This document shows positions 9,440 to 18,910 of a DNA stretch of 38,460 nt, in pieces. The notes under the pieces were generated by a model. That model saw nothing but the letters and a program-made list of their open reading frames with translations. It had not been told where the DNA came from and did no database searches. Made by a program: the position numbers and the translations under genes. The DNA lies in IMG/VR virus record IMGVR_UViG_3300008448_000249, positions 1-38,460 of that record; one strand, written 5' to 3'. This DNA comes from a virus. The stretch's first letter is position 1. Every line of letters begins with the position of its first letter.

Positions 9440-10247
9440 TAAATACAAATTTACCGTACCTGGTGTTAATCAAACTTTAACCATACCGATAGAAATGAAT
9501 TGGGATTTCTACGGTCGAGATGATAGTATTGAGGTATATCAAGATGAGGTTATTAAAGTTATTGCAGGTATACCTGAAGATTTTGAAGTAATTAGATTTG
9601 GTCACGAAAGTTATGGAAATAATGAAAAAACCGAACTAAAATATGATTTTTATTTCTACTCAGGGGTACCCACAAATGTGACCTCTTCAACAGTAAATAA
9701 TTGGGTCGTTGATTATATACCTGAAGGGTTTACATCACTTGATTTATTCTATAGGACTAAACCATTTGTAAAATCATTTTTTAAATTAGATTTTTATAAT
9801 TCACCAAATGGTGTTAATCAAACAAACTCATTCACGGTAATTTTACCTGTTTATAAATGTAATACGATTGTTACGGATATATCATCAACAATTCAAGATG
9901 TTAAGATTAATATTCCAAGATATACTATGGATTATATAAGTTCATCAACAACGTCATCAACTAATGAAGGGTTTTTTCTTTATTGGTTAAAGTCTAGAAC
10001 ATTTGTTAATCTTGATACTTTTTATATGTCTGTTAAGTTTTTTGACGCAAAACAAGGAATATACGTTAGGATGATGACGGTACCACAATCATCACTACCT
10101 AATAAGTTCGTATTTGATAATGAGAATTTTTTCTATAATAAAGTTGTTTTAGATTACACAAATAAAACCTATAAAATATTTGATTATTTGGGTAATAGGT
10201 TGGGGGTTAATACTCCCATAAAATGGTATGAATATGTTAACCCATAA
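9432..10247 (+). CDS. Putative structural protein (271 aa), GTG start
   Basis: Unrecognised. The start is GTG at 9432, overlapping the end of the preceding gene by 8 nt. No ATG lies at the beginning of the frame, and the good N-terminal sequence (NNKYKFTVPGVNQTLTIPIE) begins immediately after the GTG. The protein is acidic and rich in beta-prone and aromatic residues, with WDFYGRDDSIEVYQDEVIKV near the N-terminus. Its stop overlaps the next ATG as TAATG. The gene is embedded in a tightly coupled run of tail genes, so a virion structural role is likely, but no specific family can be named. Confidence 0.5.
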   Translation: MNNKYKFTVPGVNQTLTIPIEMNWDFYGRDDSIEVYQDEVIKVIAGIPEDFEVIRFGHESYGNNEKTELKYDFYFYSGVPTNVTSSTVNNWVVDYIPEGFTSLDLFYRTKPFVKSFFKLDFYNSPNGVNQTNSFTVILPVYKCNTIVTDISSTIQDVKINIPRYTMDYISSSTTSSTNEGFFLYWLKSRTFVNLDTFYMSVKFFDAKQGIYVRMMTVPQSSLPNKFVFDNENFFYNKVVLDYTNKTYKIFDYLGNRLGVNTPIKWYEYVNP

Positions 10248-11425
10248 TGGATGATAGAATATATAACATAAGAATATCTCCAGAAGTAATTAAGGGGGAT
10301 ATATTTAAAGTCGATTACACAGGGGCCTCGTATAATGACGAGTTTCAAGTTGAGGTTTGTTGTGATATTATTACAAGTGCGGTAACAAAATATTACACAG
10401 GTCAAACCTATGTTTATTCATCAATGACTCAGGTTTTATCAGGTGGTACTAATGGTACTTCATTGTTAACAGGGTTAACTATACCAATTCTATTAACAGA
10501 AACTTGTACAGATATTGGTTACTATTCGGCATTTGATGGCGCGGTTTTACAAAAAGATGTTGTAAATAATTTCATATTTTCATCTTCGACACTAAACCCG
10601 TATCAATATTATTTTTATAATACATCTGATTATAAAAATTTAGGGTACTTACAGTTTTCGACGTATCATGTAGATTGGGGGGACGGTATTACTGAAAATG
10701 TAACTAGTTTTGCACCTAATTATAATACACATACTTATCCCCAAAATGGTAAATATACCATAACGGTTTCGGGTGTTACACCATGGGGTAACAATATAAT
10801 CAAAAAAGAAATATCTGTACCATATACTGATATAACAATAGATGACCCAAACGGTACTGCTTACTTTGTACCTGCGGGTGGTAATTGGTCGGCAACACCA
10901 ATTAGCTATGATTACATTTATAGTGGGGACTCAAATTGTGATTTGGATATTTATAATTTTTCAGGTTCACCTAATATAATATCAGGGTATACTACTTCAA
11001 ATGTAACTGCTTTACAAGTTTATGGTCCTACAAGTGGTTTATTTGCAGGGTCTTACTTAAAAGGTGTCCCTGTTACAGGTACTTCAGGTACTATTGGAAC
11101 ATTTTGGGGAACGGGTCAAACCACTCCTAATGTTATTTATACTGCGTATACCATAAATGACATTGATTATTATGATTATAATAATGGGACTACAGTTTTT
11201 GTTGTTGAATCTTCAGGAATCACATCTGAAAATATTGTTTGTTCGGCATTAACTAAAAACGAAGTTTTATTAAATGTTATTGATGAGGCTGAGGTACAGA
11301 GTAATGTGTTTATTGATAGAGGTAAACTTAGTGCTTATGAACGTGTATTAAGATTAAACGAAGTTAACACTATAGGTGAATTGGAAAGATATGGTTATGG
11401 ATTCTTTAATGTAATTAATGACTAA
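10247..11425 (+). CDS. Putative tail protein with PKD-like domain (392 aa)
   Basis: Translation is probably coupled to the upstream gene through a TAATG overlap. The recognisable part is residues about 135-190: VDWGDGITENVT, then HTYPQNGKYTITVSG. This is the signature of PKD (polycystic kidney disease) domains, WGDG followed by H-x-Y-x-x-x-G-x-Y-x-(I/V). PKD domains are immunoglobulin-like modules common in secreted and adhesive proteins and in phage tails, usually binding carbohydrate or acting as spacers. The flanking sequence is beta-rich with no assigned family. The C-terminal 70 residues contain a helical segment (LSAYERVLRLNEVNTIGELE). A receptor-contact or spacer role is inference. Confidence 0.6.
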   Translation: MDDRIYNIRISPEVIKGDIFKVDYTGASYNDEFQVEVCCDIITSAVTKYYTGQTYVYSSMTQVLSGGTNGTSLLTGLTIPILLTETCTDIGYYSAFDGAVLQKDVVNNFIFSSSTLNPYQYYFYNTSDYKNLGYLQFSTYHVDWGDGITENVTSFAPNYNTHTYPQNGKYTITVSGVTPWGNNIIKKEISVPYTDITIDDPNGTAYFVPAGGNWSATPISYDYIYSGDSNCDLDIYNFSGSPNIISGYTTSNVTALQVYGPTSGLFAGSYLKGVPVTGTSGTIGTFWGTGQTTPNVIYTAYTINDIDYYDYNNGTTVFVVESSGITSENIVCSALTKNEVLLNVIDEAEVQSNVFIDRGKLSAYERVLRLNEVNTIGELERYGYGFFNVIND

Positions 11426-11443
11426 ATAAAAACTTAAAATTGA

Positions 11444-11450
11444 TATTTAT
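11444..11450 (+). promoter_or_regulatory. TATTTAT motif upstream of the 304-aa gene
   Basis: TATTTAT begins 20 nt before the ATG at 11464 in the 38-bp gap after the PKD-like gene. The context GATATTTATTAAA is nearly the same as upstream of the minus-strand gene at 23835. Confidence 0.4.
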
Positions 11451-11463
11451 TAAATAAAGAAAT

Positions 11464-12378
11464 ATGGCAACAGGAACATATGGTACAATAAGACCCGCTG
11501 ACGTTTCACCTGAAGATGTTGAAATAATTTTAAATTATACACCATCTAGAGATGAAACGGATAATTTTGTTTTAACTAAATTAGACGCTCAAACAGTATT
11601 AAGACCTTATTTTAACAATTCATCAACTGCGAATGTTAATAACCCCAATGTTGAGATACTTGGTGGTTTATATAATCTAACACTACCTTCTGATGTGTTT
11701 AATAAAATAGGTATTTACACATTATATATTAGACCTGCATTAATAAGAACAACGATACTTGATTGTGGTGTGTTATCTGCATTACCTAATGTTAAAGGAA
11801 TTGTGATTGATTTAAATGCGGTTCCAAATCAATATAGAAACAAATTTGTTAACCAAGGGTTAGTTGGGTTTAGAATCGAGTATTTAAACTCTGATGGAAC
11901 CAAAATACCTAATTTTTTTAGATTAATTACCTCATCTTTCTTTTGTGAACCTGTTGTTCAAAATTTAACAAATACGTCTCAAAAGGCTATACGATATAGA
12001 TATACTGATACAAATACTAATTTAATATTTTGTACATTATCACCATCATCGGCACCGACTAACAAACCTAACTCAACACCGTTTATTGGACAACCTGACC
12101 AAGATATTATTATAACTAACACATTTTTTAACCCAATTACTTTAGACATTGAATTAGCGGAACACGACTTCTCAACATTGGCGATTGCTCTTTATGGTAA
12201 CCAAAGTAAATCTATGGATGATGGTATTTACACACTTTATGACAACAACAATAACATCTACAAACAATACAACCTTTATGAGATTAGAGACCAATTTAAT
12301 AACCTACTTTATGAAATTAGAGAGGATAGAGGTGATAATATTGATTTCAGTAAAAACTTTACAAACATAACACAATAA
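11464..12378 (+). CDS. Putative structural protein (304 aa)
   Basis: Unrecognised. It opens MATGTYGTIRPADVSPEDVE and appears mostly beta-structured, with segments such as VEILGGLYNLTLPSDVF and IYTLYIRPALI that resemble strands of an Ig-like sandwich. The C-terminal 60 residues contain repeated Tyr/Asn/Glu segments (YNLYEIRDQFNNLLYEIRED), probably a helix or coiled region. The stop overlaps the next start as TAATG. It begins after a short intergenic gap with its own promoter-like motif, so it may start a sub-operon together with the tail-protein-I-like gene. A tail or baseplate role is inferred from context only. Confidence 0.5.
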   Translation: MATGTYGTIRPADVSPEDVEIILNYTPSRDETDNFVLTKLDAQTVLRPYFNNSSTANVNNPNVEILGGLYNLTLPSDVFNKIGIYTLYIRPALIRTTILDCGVLSALPNVKGIVIDLNAVPNQYRNKFVNQGLVGFRIEYLNSDGTKIPNFFRLITSSFFCEPVVQNLTNTSQKAIRYRYTDTNTNLIFCTLSPSSAPTNKPNSTPFIGQPDQDIIITNTFFNPITLDIELAEHDFSTLAIALYGNQSKSMDDGIYTLYDNNNNIYKQYNLYEIRDQFNNLLYEIREDRGDNIDFSKNFTNITQ

Positions 12379-15300
12379 TGGCGATTAAAAAATATACTTG
12401 TCCACCACAAACCGCAACGGGCGGAGGAACATTTTCTGATGACTTAGTTGGATTCCAATTAGTTCAGGGGGGTGGGTTAACGCAAGGTAATTTTGAGTTT
12501 ACTCAGTCAGTAACTGAAAAAACTAACAGGACCTATTCAACAGGTGTGTTTTCAAACCCAATCAATCTTGATGGTTTGGGTGTTGGTAGTGTTGACCAAT
12601 CTAAAATAATTTTTCAAAATAATTTTAAGGTATACCCTAATTTTGATTTATCACAAATCACTAATTTTACGTTATACGGGTCAATGGTTAAAAGAATTTC
12701 GACTTCGGTTGAAAAGATAATTAATTATTTTCCTGGAGGTCTTGAATCAACATCTTTTGCTCCTGATTATACTACAGGTGTAACCGCTGATAATATTGTA
12801 TATGATAAAGTATCAAATACTACATCATTAGACTTAAATCTATCACGATTAAGAAATCCATTTGGAATTGATTTTACAGTGAATTCCACAAGAAACCTTC
12901 AGTTAAGAGAAATACCAGTATCTAAACTTAGAAATTTTACAATAGAGTATCATAATTATTCGTTATATATTAATGAAAACGGTTACACCGTTAATAGGGT
13001 TGTACCTACAGAATCTTTGGTGAGTGGTACATTAACTATTGTAGTTGATGGTGACCCATTTTCGGGTAATTCTTTTTCTTATACATCGTTTGTAGTTAGA
13101 CCAAACGATAGGGAAGTAAATAAGGTTTTTAACGAAGACTTTGATGAGGTTGAAAACTTTTTATTAAATAGAAATGTATCACCAAAATATAGTGCTACGT
13201 TTAAAGTACCACAAATGGGTGAAGATGGTACGTATTATATTGAATCTAAAATTGTTACTTGGCCTAAGACAACATTATGGAATATTGATATTATTACTCC
13301 AAATTTCACTAAATACTTGGTAACATTAAATGAAATTAGTGAGAGTTTTGACGGATATAAAACTAATTTAATTTCAAGGTTTTTAACTACAGGCGCATTA
13401 AATGAGTTTGATACGATTGACCATAAAGTTGAAAAGGTTTTACAAATATATGGTAGAAGTTTCGATGAAACTAAAAAATTCATTGATGCGTTAGCATATA
13501 TGAACTCGGTTAATTATAATGTGGGTAATGATATACCATCTCAATTATTAAAAAACTTGGCTCAAACATTAGGGTGGAGAACAAATATGTCACCAATATC
13601 TAATGAAGAGTTATTAAATTCAGTTTTTGGTCAGAAAAACGCCGAAAAATCAGCATTTAGTGGTGTTGATAATGTTTTAACGCCTGACGAACTAAATTAT
13701 CAATTTTATAGAAATGTGGTATTAAATTCAGCTTATTTATTTAAGTCAAAAGGTACTAGAAAATCAATTGAAACGTTAATGGCGTTGATTGGGGCACCTC
13801 AAGCTTTAGTTGAATTTAATGAACATGTTTATTTAGCAGACCAAAAAATAAATTTAGGTCAATTTGAATCTAAATTCGCCTCAATATCTGGTGGTACATA
13901 TTTGGTTGATACCCCTGTTTTAGACCCAACATATACGTTTACTATAATGGGTGTAACATATACGGGTTATACAACACAAAATACCATTTTAGATGTTAAT
14001 GTTAACCGAGAGGACTACCCTATGGATGAATTGGGTTATCCTTCGGCACCACCTGATACTGAAGACTATTACTTCCAAAAAGGTAGTGGGTGGTTTGAAC
14101 AAACACCTGACCACAGAGCCTTAGAACAAATTAAATTAACAGGTAGTGTTTTTACAGGTGCTAACACTAATGTACAAACAAGTTTAGAACCGTATTCATA
14201 TGGACAAGTTTATTTAGATAGATTCCGTAAATTTCCGTTTATGGATTTAGGTTATAAACTAAAAATTTCAGTTGATAATAATAAGAGTTGGACTGACAAC
14301 GAGGTTGGAGTTAGAACTAATCTTGATGGTAAATATAATGCAAAATATTATACAACTAATGATAAATTAGTGTTAAATGTCAAAAACATTGATTTATTCT
14401 TAAATCCTGGACAAGGTATTGCTTATGATATTTGGTATATGTCAAGAGAATATAATTATCCGATACCAAATCAAGGTATGAATTATATTCCACCAACAAC
14501 ATTAACATTTAATTTAAATGCCACTTATGAATCAGGTTCAGTCGTTGCGACTTACGATGCGGTTATTAACGTACCTAGTACATTTGAGGTTAAAATAGAC
14601 TTCAAAAACACATTAGGTGTTAATGTTGGTAATAGTATTGAAATTGTTGACACTATAGTGATTCCTTCAGGTTCTACATCAGGTAGTACTCAAGTTACTT
14701 TACCTGATACGTTTACCAACCTTAATTTAACGAGTACGTTTAGTGATATTAAAATAACACCTGATAATATCACGTATGGTGTTGCTGCTAATCCCGTGTT
14801 TAAAACAACACCAACAGAGACGGTATTACCGACACAATTTTACAATATAATACCTAAAGACATCTATCCAAGTAAAGGTGGGGTTGATTGGACTGAAATT
14901 AACCCACAACCAAAAAGTCAAACGTTTTTTGAATTTGCTCAGAATTTTTGGCTGAATATGATTAATGTTAGAGACAGACAGTTTGGTGGTAGTAAAAATG
15001 TTGGATACCCTACATTAAGTTCAATATTCTTCAAATACCTTGAATCTCAAAAAAATATTGGGGTTGAGAATTCTAATTTCTCATACGATAAGATGATTGA
15101 GTATGTTAATGGTATGGGTAGTTATTGGATTAGATTGGTTGAACAGATGATACCTGCGTCAACAATATGGAACACAGGTGTTAAGTATGAAAACTCAATA
15201 TTCCACAGACAAAAATTCTCATGGAGAAGACAAAGAGGTTGTGAGTTTGTTCCTGTACCATGTAGACCTTGTACTTTAAATACTAATATTTTCCCAATAG

Positions 15301-15737
15301 ATTGTCCAACACAATCAACCGAATGTCCAATATACCCTTGGGATACAAATCCTAAAATACAAGATTATAGTGGTATTTTGGGGTACTTATTAAATCAATA
15401 TTTAACATCTAACGGATATACTTTAAACGATTGTTTACTTAATACTTTAAATACCGAATGGTTTATTGATATTAGACGTGATGATGTTATGATTATAAAA
15501 ACATCTTTCTTTACGGGTGTTGGTCTAACAACTCCTAATTTTAGTTACCCAACAACTAACACACCTTGGTTATCGGTATTAAATACATCGTTAGAAAAGT
15601 TGAAGGAGTATGGGTATGATTATACATTAACGGAAGATGATACGGTTGTTATTTACAACAGTATCTGTTCTGAAAATGATGAAGGTGTGAATATAAAGAT
15701 TAATGTCGGAATAAATTTCAATATTTTATGTAATTAA
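12378..15737 (+). CDS. Large tail protein with P2-I / TIGR02242-like module (1119 aa)
   Basis: Residues about 350-480 follow the order of the tail-protein-I family: a helical segment (DETKKFIDALAYMNSVNYNV), then LLKNLAQTLGWR, then RNVVLNSAYLFKSKGTRKSI leading into a short IETLMALIGAP. In that family the 'L-x-x-L-A-x-x-L-G-W' and 'a-x-L-(Y/F)-x-x-K-G-T' motifs mark a baseplate component at the sheath-baseplate junction. Here the module sits inside a much larger protein. It has about 350 N-terminal residues of unknown fold, a middle beta domain (about 700-800), and a C-terminal part with an aromatic helix (GSYWIRLVEQMIPASTIW) and a Cys-rich segment (CRPCTLNTNIFPIDC). It starts within a TAATG overlap and ends in another. 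Confidence 0.65.
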   Translation: MAIKKYTCPPQTATGGGTFSDDLVGFQLVQGGGLTQGNFEFTQSVTEKTNRTYSTGVFSNPINLDGLGVGSVDQSKIIFQNNFKVYPNFDLSQITNFTLYGSMVKRISTSVEKIINYFPGGLESTSFAPDYTTGVTADNIVYDKVSNTTSLDLNLSRLRNPFGIDFTVNSTRNLQLREIPVSKLRNFTIEYHNYSLYINENGYTVNRVVPTESLVSGTLTIVVDGDPFSGNSFSYTSFVVRPNDREVNKVFNEDFDEVENFLLNRNVSPKYSATFKVPQMGEDGTYYIESKIVTWPKTTLWNIDIITPNFTKYLVTLNEISESFDGYKTNLISRFLTTGALNEFDTIDHKVEKVLQIYGRSFDETKKFIDALAYMNSVNYNVGNDIPSQLLKNLAQTLGWRTNMSPISNEELLNSVFGQKNAEKSAFSGVDNVLTPDELNYQFYRNVVLNSAYLFKSKGTRKSIETLMALIGAPQALVEFNEHVYLADQKINLGQFESKFASISGGTYLVDTPVLDPTYTFTIMGVTYTGYTTQNTILDVNVNREDYPMDELGYPSAPPDTEDYYFQKGSGWFEQTPDHRALEQIKLTGSVFTGANTNVQTSLEPYSYGQVYLDRFRKFPFMDLGYKLKISVDNNKSWTDNEVGVRTNLDGKYNAKYYTTNDKLVLNVKNIDLFLNPGQGIAYDIWYMSREYNYPIPNQGMNYIPPTTLTFNLNATYESGSVVATYDAVINVPSTFEVKIDFKNTLGVNVGNSIEIVDTIVIPSGSTSGSTQVTLPDTFTNLNLTSTFSDIKITPDNITYGVAANPVFKTTPTETVLPTQFYNIIPKDIYPSKGGVDWTEINPQPKSQTFFEFAQNFWLNMINVRDRQFGGSKNVGYPTLSSIFFKYLESQKNIGVENSNFSYDKMIEYVNGMGSYWIRLVEQMIPASTIWNTGVKYENSIFHRQKFSWRRQRGCEFVPVPCRPCTLNTNIFPIDCPTQSTECPIYPWDTNPKIQDYSGILGYLLNQYLTSNGYTLNDCLLNTLNTEWFIDIRRDDVMIIKTSFFTGVGLTTPNFSYPTTNTPWLSVLNTSLEKLKEYGYDYTLTEDDTVVIYNSICSENDEGVNIKINVGINFNILCN

Positions 15738-17878
15738 TGGCTTGTAATTTATCATATAGTTTAGCGGTCACAGGTGATTGTGGTAATCAAAATATAGGTG
15801 CGTTTAATTTGGATATCTTTGGAGATTCTCCTGATTTTGCAATACAATGGATTGACCCCGCGTCTTTTGGTTCTATAAGTTTGGACCCAGGGGTTACAGA
15901 CTATGGACTTACAAATTTAAGTGCGGGTACCTACACATTTGATTTAATTGATAGTTGTGTACCTGTAAACACCATACAAACAATAAACGTTACAATTTCA
16001 AGTGGGACATGTGTTTCCATTACAGGATATCAACGAACACTTTGTGGTGAAAATAATGGTTCTATTACTGCGACCACAAACAATTATTACGACGTTTCGT
16101 CATTTGAATTGTACGATATTGAGACAGGATATATAACATCAGGAACAAGTTTTGATGGTAGTTATGTCTTTAATAATTTAAGCGCTAGTACTTATTATGT
16201 TATTTCTGATGATGGTGGAGGTTGTGAGGGTCAAAGTGAAAGTGTTATAATTTATTCATCAGAAACTATTGATTATGGTTTTTTAATTGTAAATGACGCA
16301 GGTTGTACGGTTAATTCAGGTAAGGTATTCATAACAGGATTGACGGGTAATCCACCTTATACATACTTATGGACTAATGGTCAAACAACTAGTAGTATCA
16401 CAGGTTTAACTGCTGGATTTTATACAGTGACTGTAACGGATAGTACGGGTTGTCAGATTAGTAAAGATGCGTATGTTGCGACAGTATATCCTGTTGGAAT
16501 TGCGTCCATAATAACTAAAGACCCTAGTTGTTATAGTTCTGATGGTGAATTTACTGTGTATATTACAGGCGGTACTGCACCATACAACTATTCAGCTTCT
16601 ACTTTAGGTAATAACTTTTCATTTGATGATAGTTTCACATTTACAAATGTTTCAAGTGGCAATTACAATATCGCTATTACCGATGCAGGTCTTTGTACTG
16701 CGTTAGGGTCAATTACGTTAACAACACCTGGAGGTTTAAATGTTTCATCGTTAAGTTATTCACCTTCAGTCTGTGGAGCGTCAGGATTTGTTAATTTTAC
16801 ATTAAATGGTGGTTCACCACCCTATGTTTACACTTTAACTAAAACAGGGGGTGCGACAACGGTACAAAATACTAATAGCCCAAGTTGGGCGTTTAATAAT
16901 TTATTATTTGGTGAATATACATTAAATATCAAAGATAACGGTCCTTGTGAATATACTGAGACATTTACTATAGAAAATGATAATTCGTTTTCATTAAGTG
17001 CTAGTACTACAGGAACAACTTGTGGTTTAGAGAATGGTGTTGTTGAATTAAACGTGTCAGGAGGTAGTCCATCTTATACTTACACATTAGATGAGACCAT
17101 TATAGATATAAGTCCACTAAGTTCAATAACGGTTAATAATTTAACATCAGGATTTCATCAATTTACAGTTACGGATAACAATAATTGTGTACAGGAACTT
17201 TTATTTGAAATAGACCCTTCAGAGGGTGTTGATTTCTTATTAACATCGACTGACTCGACAAATGGTAGTAATGGTACTGTTAACGCATATGTAACAAGTG
17301 GTGAACCCCCATTTACATTAGAATGGTCAACAAATGTTAATGGTCAAACAGGATACTCTATGACTAATTTATCTGCGGGGACTTATACCTTGAAAATAAC
17401 GGATGACACGGGTTGTGAAAAAATTAGGTCTGTCGTGGTTGACGGTATTGTAGTTCAAACGTCATACCAAGTTTATAGTGTTTGTGATTCTGATTTAACT
17501 AATTCAGGGTTATTATTAACTAAAGGACCTAAACAAATGTTATTGGAAGGTTTCTATGAGTTGAATGTTGGTAATACAAATTGTGTATTAAATGAGGCTA
17601 TTTTTGAAGCGTCGGTAACCGTTAGTGGGGAGACTAAAACTGAGGATTTTTACACAGGTAACACATTAAGTGAATATCCAACGATTGAGGAGTGGTCTAA
17701 CGTGATAGAATCCTTATTACTAAGTTATGAAGGTATCGGAAGTGTTACGTTTGACATTGAAAATAACTCAATGTCTGTTAGTACTGATTGTAATTCCGAA
17801 GTTTCATTTAATGATGCTGGTATTGTAATTAATATGATTATTTATTACGATATATCATGTGTTGCTTGTGACATTTAA
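15737..17878 (+). CDS. SprB-repeat-like adhesin / tail protein (713 aa)
   Basis: The protein consists of about seven modules of 75-90 residues. Each has the SprB-repeat pattern: a Cys near the start, a G-x-(V/I) strand, a GG(T/S)xPPYxY turn, an N-(L/V)-(T/S)-x-G-x-Y strand and a VTDxxxC ending. Clear examples are GNPPYTYLWTNGQTTSSITG with AGFYTVTVTDSTGC, and GGTAPYNYSAS, GGSPPYVYTL and GGSPSYTYTL. SprB repeats are known from the mobile gliding adhesin of Flavobacterium and other Bacteroidetes surface proteins. The last 150 residues (from about 565) form a different Cys-containing domain. There is no signal peptide, consistent with a virion protein made in the cytoplasm. The gene starts by a TAATG overlap with the tail-I-like gene, so it is probably mounted on the tail as a receptor-binding or decoration protein. 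Confidence 0.75.
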   Translation: MACNLSYSLAVTGDCGNQNIGAFNLDIFGDSPDFAIQWIDPASFGSISLDPGVTDYGLTNLSAGTYTFDLIDSCVPVNTIQTINVTISSGTCVSITGYQRTLCGENNGSITATTNNYYDVSSFELYDIETGYITSGTSFDGSYVFNNLSASTYYVISDDGGGCEGQSESVIIYSSETIDYGFLIVNDAGCTVNSGKVFITGLTGNPPYTYLWTNGQTTSSITGLTAGFYTVTVTDSTGCQISKDAYVATVYPVGIASIITKDPSCYSSDGEFTVYITGGTAPYNYSASTLGNNFSFDDSFTFTNVSSGNYNIAITDAGLCTALGSITLTTPGGLNVSSLSYSPSVCGASGFVNFTLNGGSPPYVYTLTKTGGATTVQNTNSPSWAFNNLLFGEYTLNIKDNGPCEYTETFTIENDNSFSLSASTTGTTCGLENGVVELNVSGGSPSYTYTLDETIIDISPLSSITVNNLTSGFHQFTVTDNNNCVQELLFEIDPSEGVDFLLTSTDSTNGSNGTVNAYVTSGEPPFTLEWSTNVNGQTGYSMTNLSAGTYTLKITDDTGCEKIRSVVVDGIVVQTSYQVYSVCDSDLTNSGLLLTKGPKQMLLEGFYELNVGNTNCVLNEAIFEASVTVSGETKTEDFYTGNTLSEYPTIEEWSNVIESLLLSYEGIGSVTFDIENNSMSVSTDCNSEVSFNDAGIVINMIIYYDISCVACDI

Positions 17879-17925
17879 TATTCAAATCTTTATTATACAA
17901 TTCGTTAAATTATACTTATTATGAT

Positions 17926-18909
17926 ATGGATAATTTAGTTTTTGTTACCGCACAACCTGATGTGGCTTATTTTCATTGGCAAGTTGAGATATATGTTCAC
18001 AATTTTATTGAGAAAGGTATTAACCCAAATGATATACATGTGATTTTCGCCATGGTTCATGGTAAAAAAAATCCTAGTGATGAATCATTAAAATTAAGAG
18101 ATTATGGTATAAATGTACACCATTATTCTGATGACAGAACAAGTAAACATTATATACCAAATATTAAACCATTTCTAATATATAAATGGTTGGAACAATA
18201 TCCTGAATTTGGAAAGGCGTTTTTCTTACACGACGCTGATATTATATTTAGAGAACTACCTGATTTTAAAAAGTTAATGAAAGATGATGTCACATATCTT
18301 TCCGATACAATAGGGTATATTGGATATAGATATATAATGGACTGTTGTGAACGATATGAGAAACAACACCTTAATTCTGAGAAAGGTCAATTATTACAAG
18401 AAATGGCCGATGTTGTTGGGGTTGACGTTGAAACAATTAAATCTAATCAAGAAAATTCAGGGGGTGGACAATATATTATTAAGAATACTAACTCAGAAAT
18501 TTGGGAAAAAATTTACAATGATTGTACACCACTATATGACCAAATGTTAGATTATCAAAAACGTTTCCCAATAAACCCAGGACAGATACAATTTTGGACG
18601 GCAGAAATGTGGTCGGTATTATGGAACCTGTGGTACTTCAACAAAGAAACTAAAATCACTGACGAACTTAATTTTTCTTGGGCTACTGATAAAATTAGTG
18701 TTTATGAAACTAAACCAATTTTACATATGGCTGGTGTCACCCAAGATTTAAAAAATACTAAATTTTTCAAAGGAGATTACATACAATCTAACCCATTAAT
18801 AAAGTTGGAACAGAACCCTAATTTCTTTGATTACATTGAGAAAGATAGTTCGACAATAAAATATATTGAAGTTATGAAGTCATTACTAAATAAAAAACTA
18901 AATAACTGA
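17926..18909 (+). CDS. GT-A-type glycosyltransferase-like protein
   Basis: A 327-aa soluble protein. It begins with a strand (NLVFVTAQPD) followed by HWQVEIYVHNF. Near residues 98-108 it has AFFLHDADIIF, an aspartate pair (D103-A-D105) after a hydrophobic strand, as in the metal- and nucleotide-sugar-binding DxD motif of GT-A glycosyltransferases. Further blocks are SGGGQYIIKN (about 183-192) and PILHMAGVT (about 262). The overall pattern recalls the hydroxyproline/serine O-glycosyltransferase (HPAT/SGT) type, but that is recognition by eye. It is the only apparent enzyme inside the structural block, placed between two SprB-like adhesin genes, and has no signal peptide or membrane anchor. Possible substrates are the Thr/Pro-rich virion proteins encoded nearby; a host glycan or DNA base cannot be excluded. 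Confidence 0.6.
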   Translation: MDNLVFVTAQPDVAYFHWQVEIYVHNFIEKGINPNDIHVIFAMVHGKKNPSDESLKLRDYGINVHHYSDDRTSKHYIPNIKPFLIYKWLEQYPEFGKAFFLHDADIIFRELPDFKKLMKDDVTYLSDTIGYIGYRYIMDCCERYEKQHLNSEKGQLLQEMADVVGVDVETIKSNQENSGGGQYIIKNTNSEIWEKIYNDCTPLYDQMLDYQKRFPINPGQIQFWTAEMWSVLWNLWYFNKETKITDELNFSWATDKISVYETKPILHMAGVTQDLKNTKFFKGDYIQSNPLIKLEQNPNFFDYIEKDSSTIKYIEVMKSLLNKKLNN

Positions 18910-18910
18910 T

